Shown here: positions 19,882-28,578 of the stretch, piece after piece | Numbering within the stretch: position 1 is the stretch's first letter | How the letters are laid out: each line of letters begins with the position of its first letter | Assembly (NCBI GenBank): GCA_020725005.1 | Contig: DYFW01000002.1 | Location: 12,914-66,423, forward strand | DNA from: Thiobacillus denitrificans | GTDB lineage: Bacteria; Pseudomonadota; Gammaproteobacteria; Burkholderiales; Thiobacillaceae | Direction: 5' to 3' | DNA length: 53,510 nucleotides | The notes under the pieces: model-generated | What the model was told of the DNA's origin: nothing | Seen by the model: only the letters and a program-made list of their open reading frames with translations | Databases searched by the model: none | Program-made: the position numbers and the translations under genes

Positions 19882-21155
19882 GAAGAAACATTCTTGCCAA
19901 TTACCTTGGCACGGGTGCAGTAGTTTTGGCACCCATTCTCGCGTTGCCTTGGTATTTGTCAGAACTAGGGCCTAAGCAGTTTGGTTTGATCGGGTTCATG
20001 GCCATGCTGCAAGCAATTCTTGGCTTGCTGGATGCCGGCATGAGCCAGGCTTTGGTGCGTGAGGTGGCGGTTCGTTTTGATACAACTGATAAAGGCCGGT
20101 ACAGGACGGCGTCTCTGCTTTATGGTTTTGAGCGAGTTTACTGGGCATTTGCTTTCTGCGCCGGATTTGTAGTCGTGCTGCTGGCTGACACTATTGCCAC
20201 ACATTGGCTTAACCTTGACGGATTGCCGGTTACTACAGGCCGGGAGGCAATTTATGGTGCAGCAGCCATCTTCGCCGCCCAGTTTCCCGGTTCCATTTAT
20301 CGCAGTCTGTTGGTGGGAGGGCAGGCACAAGTTGCCCTTAATGGCATCATGGCAGGCGGCACTTTATTGCGTCACGTCGGTGGTGTGGCAGTGGTTTTTG
20401 TTTGGCCAACATTGTCGGCTTATCTGGTTTGGCATGCCACGATTGCGTTGCTCGAAACTCTGACTCGAGGTCGGTGGGCGTGGATCGTACTGCATGTAAA
20501 ACGTGCCCAGGTCAAATGGGATGCTAATGAATTGCGTTCAGTTTGGCGTTTGGTTGCCGGTATGTCTGGCGCCACATTGTTGGGCGCGCTGACGGTGCAA
20601 ATGGACAGAATCGTGTTGAGCCGGATGGTCAGCATTGAACAATTCGGCTATTACACGGTTGCTGCAACGGTTGCGTTGGGCTCACTTCAGTTAATAAATC
20701 CATTGACGCAGGCAGTATTGCCGCGCGCAATTCAAATGAGAAACAACCCTATTGCATTGCGCAGATTAAGTGTGAAATTGGCCGGGTTGATCGCCTTAAT
20801 GGTTGGACTGGGTGTCATTATTTTTACCACCGTCGGCAAATGGCTGTTAGGTGTCTGGTTGAGAAATCCCGAAGCAGTTGCTGTAATTTATCCGATGTTG
20901 GCCGTCCTGCTTGCGGGGGTAGCCTTGAATGCCTTTTACAATGTGGGGTATGTGAATTGGCTGGCCCACCAAAAGGTTCGTCGAGTATTTCAAGTGAATG
21001 CATATGCTCTGGCGCTCGCCGTGGCGCTGATACCACCTCTTGTTTCATGGCATGGCACGATAGGTGCGGCGTTTGGCTGGTTGATGATCAATTTGATCGG
21101 GTTTGTGCTCAGTTTAGGATGGTTAAAACGGAAGCCGAATGAGAGAAGCCTTTAA
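19872..21155 (+). CDS. Oligosaccharide flippase (Wzx-type)
   Basis: A 427-residue membrane protein with about 12 hydrophobic segments, of the polysaccharide transporter (MATE-like) superfamily. The opening RRNILANYLGTGAVVLAPIL and the central LLGALTVQMDRIVLSRMVSIEQFGYYTV are typical. It would flip undecaprenyl-linked repeat units to the periplasm. It is the first intact gene of the polysaccharide cluster, and DNA from here is visibly AT-richer than murA-hisG. It overlaps the next gene by 17 bases. Confidence 0.88.
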   Translation: MLLRRNILANYLGTGAVVLAPILALPWYLSELGPKQFGLIGFMAMLQAILGLLDAGMSQALVREVAVRFDTTDKGRYRTASLLYGFERVYWAFAFCAGFVVVLLADTIATHWLNLDGLPVTTGREAIYGAAAIFAAQFPGSIYRSLLVGGQAQVALNGIMAGGTLLRHVGGVAVVFVWPTLSAYLVWHATIALLETLTRGRWAWIVLHVKRAQVKWDANELRSVWRLVAGMSGATLLGALTVQMDRIVLSRMVSIEQFGYYTVAATVALGSLQLINPLTQAVLPRAIQMRNNPIALRRLSVKLAGLIALMVGLGVIIFTTVGKWLLGVWLRNPEAVAVIYPMLAVLLAGVALNAFYNVGYVNWLAHQKVRRVFQVNAYALALAVALIPPLVSWHGTIGAAFGWLMINLIGFVLSLGWLKRKPNERSL

Positions 21156-21915
21156 AAAAATTTACTGGTTGTTATGTGTCCAGTTAGGATTTGATATCAG
21201 ACGGTTGATCCGCTCGTTAAGGGGGCTTCCCCGTTATGTTGCAGGCTGGTTCCAATTTCGAAAGGAATATAAGGGGCAACTCGACCTCCTCCCCTGCTTG
21301 TACGACTGGTATGAGGAGGGCGGGGCTACGAAAAATGAATATTTCTGGCAGGACTTGTATGTGGCGCGGAAGATTTACATTGCCAATCCGGAAAAGCATG
21401 TGGATATCGGTTCGCGCATAGATGGCTTTGTCGCACACGTGGCCAGCTTTAGAGAAATCGAGGTATTCGATATTCGCCCCATCACCTCTCTGATCCCCGG
21501 GGTTCTTTTCAGACAGGCAGACCTGATGAACCCGACCGAGTTACTTATCGAATACTGTGACTCGTTATCTTGTTTGCATGCCTTGGAACATTTTGGTCTA
21601 GGCCGCTATGGCGATCCGATCGACTCGCATGGATATGCGGCGGGGCTAGGTAATATGGCCGGGATACTCCGACCGGGTGGGCTATTTTATCTTTCCGTGC
21701 CCATCGGCAGGGAGCGCGTTGAATTCAATGCGCACCGGATATTCGATCCGCTTTCGCTGGTTCGACTCGCCGCAGCAAACGGCTTGTTGCTCAGGGAATT
21801 CGCCTGGATAGGGTCAAGCCGGACGCTTGTTCAGTCCGCCAGCCCGGAGCAGGATATGAATGAGTTAAGCAAACTGCATTACGCCCTGGGTATCTTTACC
21901 TTCGTCAAACAATGA
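21139..21915 (+). CDS. DUF268 family protein (methyltransferase-like)
   Basis: A 258-residue protein with the DUF268 hallmark CLHALEHFGLGRYGDPIDSH (about residues 145-164), preceded by HVDIGSRIDGF, which sits where the SAM-binding motif of class I methyltransferases would be, and followed by RPGGLFYLSVPIG. The fold is therefore probably methyltransferase-like. DUF268 genes are common in O-antigen and capsule clusters, but the substrate is not known. The start lies inside the flippase end. Confidence 0.78.
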   Translation: MREAFKKIYWLLCVQLGFDIRRLIRSLRGLPRYVAGWFQFRKEYKGQLDLLPCLYDWYEEGGATKNEYFWQDLYVARKIYIANPEKHVDIGSRIDGFVAHVASFREIEVFDIRPITSLIPGVLFRQADLMNPTELLIEYCDSLSCLHALEHFGLGRYGDPIDSHGYAAGLGNMAGILRPGGLFYLSVPIGRERVEFNAHRIFDPLSLVRLAAANGLLLREFAWIGSSRTLVQSASPEQDMNELSKLHYALGIFTFVKQ

Positions 21916-21925
21916 GGACAGGTAA

Positions 21926-22636
21926 GTGAAAGAGTCATTAAAAAAAATCATCGGGATTAATGCCAACGAGGAAGAGCGCAATCGGTGGCTGGCTCAGACC
22001 TTGGCAGCTATCCCGTCAGGGTTGCGTATTCTCGATGCTGGAGCGGGTGAACTGCGCAACAAGTCGTTGTGCGCCCACCTGATTTATGTGTCGCAGGACG
22101 TTTGTCAATATGAAGGCACGGGGGATGCCCTAGGTCTGCAAACCGGTACATGGGATACCAGCAAGATCGATCTGGTCTGTGACATTACAAGTGTCCCGGA
22201 AGCGGATTGTTCGTTTGATGTGGTTCTATGCAGCGAGGTATTCGAACACTTGCCTGATGCACTCAAGGCAATTGACGAGTTTGCGCGACTACTTAAACCT
22301 GGCGGAAAACTGATCCTAACCGCACCGTTTGCCTCCCTCGTCCACTTTGCGCCATACCATTACGCCACCGGATTTAGCCGCTACTGGTACGAATATCACC
22401 TACCTCCGCGAGGTTTTGAGATTCAGGAACTGGCACCGAACGGCGACTGGTTTTCCTATGCCAAACAAGAAATGTTACGGCTGCCCAGCATGGCTCGCCG
22501 TTCTGGTGATTGGTGCTGGCCGCTGGCCTATCTGGTGGCAGGGATCGGTCTAATTTATTTCTCGCTACGTGGAAAATCCCGAACAGCCGAGGATGTAGCG
22601 TGTTTTGGCTGGCACTGCGTTGCTGTAAAGCAGTAA
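21926..22636 (+). CDS. Class I SAM-dependent methyltransferase
   Basis: A 236-residue protein with motif I LRILDAGAGELRN and the post-motif EVFEHLPDALKAIDEFARLL with KPGGKLILTAPF, a standard class I methyltransferase layout. The C-terminal third contains a hydrophobic stretch (WPLAYLVAGIGLIYFSL) that could hold it at the membrane. It starts with GTG ten bases after the DUF268 gene. It would methylate a sugar or lipid-linked intermediate of this cluster; substrate unknown. Confidence 0.82.
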   Translation: MKESLKKIIGINANEEERNRWLAQTLAAIPSGLRILDAGAGELRNKSLCAHLIYVSQDVCQYEGTGDALGLQTGTWDTSKIDLVCDITSVPEADCSFDVVLCSEVFEHLPDALKAIDEFARLLKPGGKLILTAPFASLVHFAPYHYATGFSRYWYEYHLPPRGFEIQELAPNGDWFSYAKQEMLRLPSMARRSGDWCWPLAYLVAGIGLIYFSLRGKSRTAEDVACFGWHCVAVKQ

Positions 22637-22646
22637 AGGAATTGAG

Positions 22647-23318
22647 ATGTTTTTCCCTGAGAAAATAACGTCGATTCGTCGGCAGGATAAGGTATTGGAA
22701 ATTGGCCCCGGATCATCTCCGCATCCTAGAAGCGATGCATTTCTTGAGCTGAACTTTGATTCGAGCCAGGACAGAATTGCTCAGCGTGGTGGAGTGCTCA
22801 ATAACGCGGATTTTGGTGATAAGCCAGTTCACTATTACGATGGAGGAAAATTTCCTTTCGAGGATGATCAATTCGATTATGTGATCTGTTCTCATGTCAT
22901 AGAGCACGTCGCCGATCCTACGAGCTTCCTTGATGAAGTATTCAGAGTCGGAACGGGACGGGGATACCTTGAATACCCGTTGATTACTTATGAATACTTG
23001 TACGACTTTGATGTCCACCTTCACTTTGTAAAGTTTGATTTTGAGCAAAGGGTATTAAGATATCTGCCCAAGCGGGATACTGTCTTTCCTGAATTTTCCG
23101 TGGTGAGCGCGCTATTCAACAAAACGCTCGTGCATGGTTGGGATGACCTGTGCGCGACAAACAAAAAGCTTTTTTTTGAGGGCGTCGAGTTCAGTCAGCC
23201 CTTTGCCGTCGAAAAAACCTGCGAACTCGAAAAACTAGTACCAGATCAATCGTTAATCGTGCCTAAAAAAATCATACGCAAGCGTGTCGGTCAGATATTC
23301 AATAAGCTTGGGCTGTAA
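22647..23318 (+). CDS. Methyltransferase-fold protein
   Basis: A 223-residue protein with a class I methyltransferase motif I (KVLEIGPGSSPHPRSDAFLE) and a clear post-I helix (YVICSHVIEHVADPTSFLDE). The second half departs from typical sugar methyltransferases and is rich in aromatic and charged residues. It begins with ATG ten bases after the preceding methyltransferase and ends directly against the fucosyltransferase start. It is the third consecutive methyltransferase-fold gene. Confidence 0.75.
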   Translation: MFFPEKITSIRRQDKVLEIGPGSSPHPRSDAFLELNFDSSQDRIAQRGGVLNNADFGDKPVHYYDGGKFPFEDDQFDYVICSHVIEHVADPTSFLDEVFRVGTGRGYLEYPLITYEYLYDFDVHLHFVKFDFEQRVLRYLPKRDTVFPEFSVVSALFNKTLVHGWDDLCATNKKLFFEGVEFSQPFAVEKTCELEKLVPDQSLIVPKKIIRKRVGQIFNKLGL

Positions 23319-24203
23319 ATGAGCGTGATCATTTCGCAAGTCATTGGCGGCCTTGGCAACCAGATGTTTCAATATGCCGCTGGGCGCGCCCTTTCTATTC
23401 TTCGCGGCGTGCCGTTGCACCTGGATGTAAGTGATTTTACCGGCTACGGCCTACATCAGGGTTTCGAGCTTGAGCAGGTATTTTCCTGTCCTGTGACGCT
23501 GGCGGAGCCACAAGAAATACGTGCCGTTCTGGGCTGGCAGTCGTCAAGGCTCGCTCGCCGAATATTCGCACGTCCAGCGCTACGTTTTTTGCGGAATCGC
23601 CATTTCATGGTGGAGCCGCATTTCCATTACTGGCCGGGCATCTGCAATGTGCCGCTGCCAAATTATCTGATGGGCTACTGGCAATCAGAGCGCTACTTTG
23701 CGGATGTAGCACAGACCATCCGCACCGATTTCACGTTCCGGCAACCTATGATCGGTCGCAATCACGAACTAGTAGAGGAGATCGGCGCGGTCAATGCGGT
23801 GAGCCTGCATGTTCGCCGCGGCGACTACGCCAATAATCTAAGGACAAAGGCCACGCACGGCGTCTGCCCGCTGGACTATTATGAAGCGGCGATTCGCTAC
23901 ATCGCCGAGCGCGTTGAAGCGCCGCATTACTTCGTGTTTTCAGATGATATGGAGTGGGTGCGAGCTAATCTAAGAATCCAACTTCCATGTAGCTATGTGG
24001 ATCACAATCAGGGTGCGGAAAGTTATAACGATATGCGCCTGATGAGCCTATGCAAGCACCACATTATCGCCAACAGTTCTTTTAGTTGGTGGGGGGCATG
24101 GCTAAACCCTTGCGATGACAAGGTGGTGGTCGCGCCAAAAAACTGGTTTGCGAACAGCAACGATACTAAGGACCTGCTCCCGTTTGGATGGGCAACTTTA
24201 TGA
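23319..24203 (+). CDS. GT11 alpha-1,2-fucosyltransferase
   Basis: A 294-residue GT11 family protein. The N-terminal IGGLGNQMFQYAAGRAL and the GDP-binding HVRRGDY (residues 164-170) are diagnostic, together with YFVFSDDMEWVRANL and the C-terminal ANSSFSWWGAWL. It would add L-fucose from GDP-fucose to a galactose or similar residue. The local GDP-fucose synthase is truncated (19495-19881), so the donor must come from elsewhere in the genome or the enzyme is idle. Its end overlaps the next gene. Confidence 0.9.
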   Translation: MSVIISQVIGGLGNQMFQYAAGRALSILRGVPLHLDVSDFTGYGLHQGFELEQVFSCPVTLAEPQEIRAVLGWQSSRLARRIFARPALRFLRNRHFMVEPHFHYWPGICNVPLPNYLMGYWQSERYFADVAQTIRTDFTFRQPMIGRNHELVEEIGAVNAVSLHVRRGDYANNLRTKATHGVCPLDYYEAAIRYIAERVEAPHYFVFSDDMEWVRANLRIQLPCSYVDHNQGAESYNDMRLMSLCKHHIIANSSFSWWGAWLNPCDDKVVVAPKNWFANSNDTKDLLPFGWATL

Positions 24204-25618
24204 GTAGCAAAATCTTTTTTTCGATTTTCGCAACAACGCTAGCCGCAACCTTATTTGCAAATGTCTGGCTGGCCTGGCCCGGATCTGCGCTGAGCTATCT
24301 TCTATTTTCCTTTGCCTTCTCAGCTCTTCTCATCATCGGAATAACGAGACGTCCAAGCGTCGGTTATCTTTTGTTGTCGGTTGTGCTATGGATTGGTTTT
24401 TGGTTGAAGCTCACTCTCCACATGATTTATGGGACGATTAATGAGGCGTCCAAATGGGTGGAGCCGATCGGCCACTTCGATTTTTCCATTGCAGCCTGGG
24501 ATGACGTTGCACTCGTATCCTCTGTCGGAGCTCTGGCCGTCCTTTGTGCTGGTCTGTTTTGGCGCCGGCGCATTGATAATTATAGCTGGCAGATAGGCGA
24601 AAACATCGTCTGGTACACGCCAGGTATGCGTATCCTTGGCTGGGTAATTGTCTTGGCGGCGACGGCTCTCGTCGTCGTGCTCAACGAAGTATTCCACATC
24701 TTTCATGCCGGCTTGCGCCCCGCGTTGGATATGCCGTGGCCTTTGCAAGGTCTTTTTGCTTGGTCAGTCAGTGTCGGCATTGTTCTGGGCGCAATGATTT
24801 TGATCCATCTCGATATTCGGGCCAACCGTCCGCTGTGGTTGTCAATAGCGTTGTTCATCGCTGTCAGTTCGGCTCTTTCGATCACAATATTTAGCCGCGG
24901 TACGTTGGTTCTTCACAGTCTCCCCTTTTTAGTAGCGCTCATTCTGTTTCGGGGCCATATTCCTTGGCTGAATAGGCGACGGCTAATGGCGATTATGGCG
25001 ATGTTTGTTTGCGGCACACTTCTAATCGTATCCGTATCCGAACAGCGCCGCGCTAATCAATTGCCACAGTACGCTGAGGAGAGTGGCGGAAAGATCACAG
25101 CTACAGATGTCGCCTCATTGCTTCGGCGCCTTTCCGTTCATCGCTGGACTGGGCTGGAAGGTGTTATGGCGGTAAGTGCTTACCCAGGTAAAGGCAAAGA
25201 CCTGATGATTTTCGCTGCCAAAGAGCGACGTGGGAAGGATCATGTGGATTTGTATACCGGCGATGTCAGCCAGTCAGGTTTTCAAGATACCTCTAAATAT
25301 CATTACGCTACGTTCCCTGGTGTGTTTGCATTTTTCTATTACTCGGGGTCGCTTCTGATTATGTTTGTCGGTACGGTAATTCTGACCACAGTAGTGATTG
25401 CTGTCGAGCATGCTATCCGTCAAGTTACTCAAAATCCTATCCTGGCAGCGCAAGTGGGTAGCTACGCTGTGATGGTCTTGGCTGTTCAGCTGGGCGCTGG
25501 CGGGTTGATACAACCTGCCAGCGTTTTGGCCTTTACAGTTGCTGTCGCCCTGACTCTGGGATTGTTGGTGAGGCACCGCATGCCCCCCCTAAGGGTTTCA
25601 CTTGGGCCCCTGCGATGA
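24200..25618 (+). CDS. Polytopic membrane protein, candidate O-antigen polymerase (Wzy)
   Basis: A 472-residue protein with about ten hydrophobic segments and a large polar loop (about residues 270-380) between late segments, the usual Wzy topology. No family motif is seen; Wzy proteins are very diverse, so the call rests on topology and on being the only unassigned polytopic protein between flippase and ligase. I chose the ATG at 24200 because it overlaps the fucosyltransferase stop (ATGA) and has GGATGG upstream; an ATG at 24188 is the alternative. Confidence 0.6.
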   Translation: MSSKIFFSIFATTLAATLFANVWLAWPGSALSYLLFSFAFSALLIIGITRRPSVGYLLLSVVLWIGFWLKLTLHMIYGTINEASKWVEPIGHFDFSIAAWDDVALVSSVGALAVLCAGLFWRRRIDNYSWQIGENIVWYTPGMRILGWVIVLAATALVVVLNEVFHIFHAGLRPALDMPWPLQGLFAWSVSVGIVLGAMILIHLDIRANRPLWLSIALFIAVSSALSITIFSRGTLVLHSLPFLVALILFRGHIPWLNRRRLMAIMAMFVCGTLLIVSVSEQRRANQLPQYAEESGGKITATDVASLLRRLSVHRWTGLEGVMAVSAYPGKGKDLMIFAAKERRGKDHVDLYTGDVSQSGFQDTSKYHYATFPGVFAFFYYSGSLLIMFVGTVILTTVVIAVEHAIRQVTQNPILAAQVGSYAVMVLAVQLGAGGLIQPASVLAFTVAVALTLGLLVRHRMPPLRVSLGPLR

Positions 25619-25707
25619 CGTTACTGCGCACATTTTTAGACACGGCACGGCGAAAGTGCGTGGTGAATAAATTTGTTCTTATGTTTCCGCGAGAATTGAT
25701 CGAGTGA
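25615..25707 (+). CDS. Possible 30-residue small protein
   Basis: A short frame overlaps the polymerase stop (ATGA at 25615) and ends in a GTGA overlap with the next glycosyltransferase start (25704). It codes 30 residues, beginning MTLLRTFLDTARRK and ending LMFPRELIE. The double overlap is what a translated, coupled gene would show, but it could equally be the degraded start of a lost gene. No family recognised. Confidence 0.3.
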   Translation: MTLLRTFLDTARRKCVVNKFVLMFPRELIE

Positions 25708-26609
25708 TCTTTGATCAAACAAATGCATGCCGAAGTGAGCCACTCGTGAGTGTGGTTATGTCATTTCACAACTCGCGCGATTCGCTCCCTTTCGCCATTA
25801 ATTCACTTCTCTGGCAGACCTATTCTCACTGGGAATTAATTCTGCTGGACGATGGCTCCAATGATGGTTCCGCAGAGTTTCTAAAAGCAATTCATGATCC
25901 CAGAATTCGTCTTTATAGCGACTCGGTTTGTCGTGGACTGCCGGTACGGCTAAATATGGGCGTCAACTTGGCTCAAGGTGAATTTATTGCCCGCATGGAT
26001 GCCGATGATGTGGCTTTCCCGGAACGTTTGGAACGTCAAGTTGCATATCTTCAAGAACATCCTGATGTGGACCTGTTGGCCACCTCGGCTTTGCTGGTAA
26101 ATGGTAACAATATTCCTGTTGGTGTCTTGTCAACGAAACTATCCCATGAGGAGATTTGTCGCCGTCCATGGCTTGGCTTTCCGATGCCCCACCCAACCTG
26201 GATGGGGCGCACCGAATGGTTTCGACGAAATCCATACGACGAGTCAGCACGCAAAGGGCAGGATCAAGTTTTACTGTATGAGACATATCAAAACAGTAAG
26301 TTCGCGGGTTTGCCCGACACATTGTTGGGCTATAAATATGCAGGCTTATCTATGCAAAAAACTCTCATTGGACGCTATTGCTACTTGAAAGCAATGAGAG
26401 GCGCAAAGAATCGCCGCAACTGGTTACTGGGAAACGTTAGTCACGCTATCGCAGCGGCTCGTGATCTTCTTAGCCTTGCTTTAGGCGTGGAATCACATGT
26501 AATCAAAAACAGGGTCCAGATAGCTGATGCAGCGATACTAGCTGAATGGAAAGAGTTACAGCGGCGTTTGAAAGACATGAAAGACATTAGCAGGATGGCG
26601 GGGTCGTAA
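25704..26609 (+). CDS. Family 2 glycosyltransferase
   Basis: A 301-residue GT-A fold enzyme: VSVVMSFHNSRDSLPFAINS, then ILLDDGSNDGS, and the metal-binding DXD within ARMDADDVAFPERLE near residue 100. The rest is shorter and mostly helical. It would add one sugar of the repeat unit on the cytoplasmic side. The GTG start overlaps a small upstream frame; no strong ribosome binding site is visible, so coupling is likely. The asparagine synthase follows after four bases. Confidence 0.85.
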   Translation: MIFDQTNACRSEPLVSVVMSFHNSRDSLPFAINSLLWQTYSHWELILLDDGSNDGSAEFLKAIHDPRIRLYSDSVCRGLPVRLNMGVNLAQGEFIARMDADDVAFPERLERQVAYLQEHPDVDLLATSALLVNGNNIPVGVLSTKLSHEEICRRPWLGFPMPHPTWMGRTEWFRRNPYDESARKGQDQVLLYETYQNSKFAGLPDTLLGYKYAGLSMQKTLIGRYCYLKAMRGAKNRRNWLLGNVSHAIAAARDLLSLALGVESHVIKNRVQIADAAILAEWKELQRRLKDMKDISRMAGS

Positions 26610-26613
26610 CGCC

Positions 26614-28578
26614 ATGTGCGGAATAGTCGGTTTTTGGTGTCAAGTTGGACATGCTGAAGCATACGACACAATCAAACGCATGGCCCGTACCATTGCCCAC
26701 CGTGGCCCAGATGATTCCGGACTGTGGGTGGATGAGGCGGCTGGGGTGGCGCTGGGGCACCGGCGCCTTTCAATTCTGGATCTGTCGCCCGCCGGACACC
26801 AGCCCATGGTTTCCGCAAGCGGGCGATATGTGATCGCCTTCAACGGCGAGATTTACAACCATCTCGAGTTGCGCGCAGATCTTGAAAAAACCAACGCTGG
26901 CGGGACGGCAGCCATGGCCTGGCGCGGTCATTCGGACACCGAAACGCTACTGGCGGCGATAGAGGCCTGGGGTATTACGGCGACGCTGAAAAAATGTGTG
27001 GGCATGTTCGCTTTCGCGCTGTGGGATTGCAGTGAGAGAACTCTCAACCTGGCACGGGATCGCATGGGTGAGAAGCCACTGTACTATGGCTGGCAGGGCA
27101 GGGAGTTTCTTTTCGGTTCGGAACTGAAAGCACTGCGGGCGCATCCCACATTCTGCGGCGAGGTGGATCGCGATGTGTTGGCACTTTATTTGCGCTATAA
27201 CTACGTGCCGACGCCGTATTCGATTTACCGCAACATCTTCAAGCTGCCGCCTGGCGCGTTTGCGACGCTGGCGGCACGCGACTCACCGGGCGTGACGCCG
27301 CGGCTGACTTTTTATTGGCGGGTTATGGATGCCGCCGCGCGGTCGGTGCGCGAGGAACTGGACGATGTAACAGCGCGAGATGAGCTGGATGCGATTCTGC
27401 GACGCGCGATTGCCGGCCAGCAAGTGGCTGATGTACCGCTAGGCGCTTTCCTGTCAGGGGGCATAGATTCCTCGACGGTGGTCGCCCTGATGCAGGCGCA
27501 GTCGAGCCGTCCGGTAAAGACCTTCACCATCGGTTTTCACGAGAAGGGCTACAACGAGGCTGCGCATGCCAAGGCAGTGGCGCGGCATTTGGGGACGGAG
27601 CATACCGAGCTGTACGTGACGCCGGAGCAGGCGATGGCGGTCATTCCGCGCCTGCCGGAACTGTATGATGAACCCTTCGCCGATGCTTCGCAGATACCTA
27701 CCTTTCTTGTCGCGCAGTTGGCCCGACAGCACGTTACCGTGAGCCTCTCCGGCGATGGCGGCGACGAGCTGTTTGGAGGTTACAACCGCTACTTCTGGGC
27801 AGCGCGCATCTGGAGCGGGCTGGGTTTTGCGCCTTACGCTATTCGCACTGGCTTGGCCGCTGCGCTCAAGAGCTTATCTCCCGCCGTATGGAGCCGCCTG
27901 TTCGGAATGGCCGGATTCATGCTGCCGGCGCGCTTGCGCTATGCCAATTCTGGCGACAAGCTGCACAAGTTAGCGGAAATACTGCCCGCGCGCTCGCCAG
28001 AAGAGGTGTATTACTTTCTCGTCTCGCAATGGAAACACCCATCCCAGCTCGTGCGAGGTGCCATAGAGCCGCCTACCGTGCTGACTACACCCGAGGTGTG
28101 GCCAGCACTGGGCAATTTTGCATCACGCATGATGTATCTAGACCAGATGAGCTATTTGCCTGACGATATCCTGGTCAAGGTGGATCGCGCCTCGATGGGG
28201 GTGAGTTTGGAGACGCGCGTGCCCATGCTCGATCACCGGTTGGTGGAGTTTGCTTGGCGATTGCCGCTGCGCATGAAGATCCGCGACGGGCAGGGCAAGT
28301 GGCTGCTGCGGCAACTGCTTTATCGCCATGTGCCGAAGGCACTGATCGAGCGGCCAAAGATGGGCTTCGGGGTGCCGATTGAGCACTGGCTGTGCGGGCC
28401 GCTCAGGGAGTGGGCCGAGGATTTGCTCTCTACCCAGCGGCTTGTGCAGGAAGGTTATTTCAACCCGGTGCCGATACGCGAGAAATGGCAGGAACATCTT
28501 TCCGGTCGTCGCAACTGGGCGCACTACCTCTGGGCTGTCCTGATGTTCCAGTCCTGGCTGGAGCGGCAACGTGCCTAA
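26614..28578 (+). CDS. asnB: Asparagine synthase (glutamine-hydrolysing)
   Basis: A 654-residue two-domain enzyme: N-terminal glutaminase with Cys2 exposed after Met (MCGIVGFW), HRGPDDSG and NGEIYNH, and a C-terminal synthetase with the ATP pyrophosphatase loop LSGGIDSS (residues 280-287). It amidates a carboxylate using glutamine and ATP. Long AsnB paralogues in O-antigen clusters are thought to amidate sugar acids or related intermediates, and that is the likely role here. It overlaps the next gene by eight bases. From here on the base composition returns toward that of the flanks. Confidence 0.9.
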   Translation: MCGIVGFWCQVGHAEAYDTIKRMARTIAHRGPDDSGLWVDEAAGVALGHRRLSILDLSPAGHQPMVSASGRYVIAFNGEIYNHLELRADLEKTNAGGTAAMAWRGHSDTETLLAAIEAWGITATLKKCVGMFAFALWDCSERTLNLARDRMGEKPLYYGWQGREFLFGSELKALRAHPTFCGEVDRDVLALYLRYNYVPTPYSIYRNIFKLPPGAFATLAARDSPGVTPRLTFYWRVMDAAARSVREELDDVTARDELDAILRRAIAGQQVADVPLGAFLSGGIDSSTVVALMQAQSSRPVKTFTIGFHEKGYNEAAHAKAVARHLGTEHTELYVTPEQAMAVIPRLPELYDEPFADASQIPTFLVAQLARQHVTVSLSGDGGDELFGGYNRYFWAARIWSGLGFAPYAIRTGLAAALKSLSPAVWSRLFGMAGFMLPARLRYANSGDKLHKLAEILPARSPEEVYYFLVSQWKHPSQLVRGAIEPPTVLTTPEVWPALGNFASRMMYLDQMSYLPDDILVKVDRASMGVSLETRVPMLDHRLVEFAWRLPLRMKIRDGQGKWLLRQLLYRHVPKALIERPKMGFGVPIEHWLCGPLREWAEDLLSTQRLVQEGYFNPVPIREKWQEHLSGRRNWAHYLWAVLMFQSWLERQRA

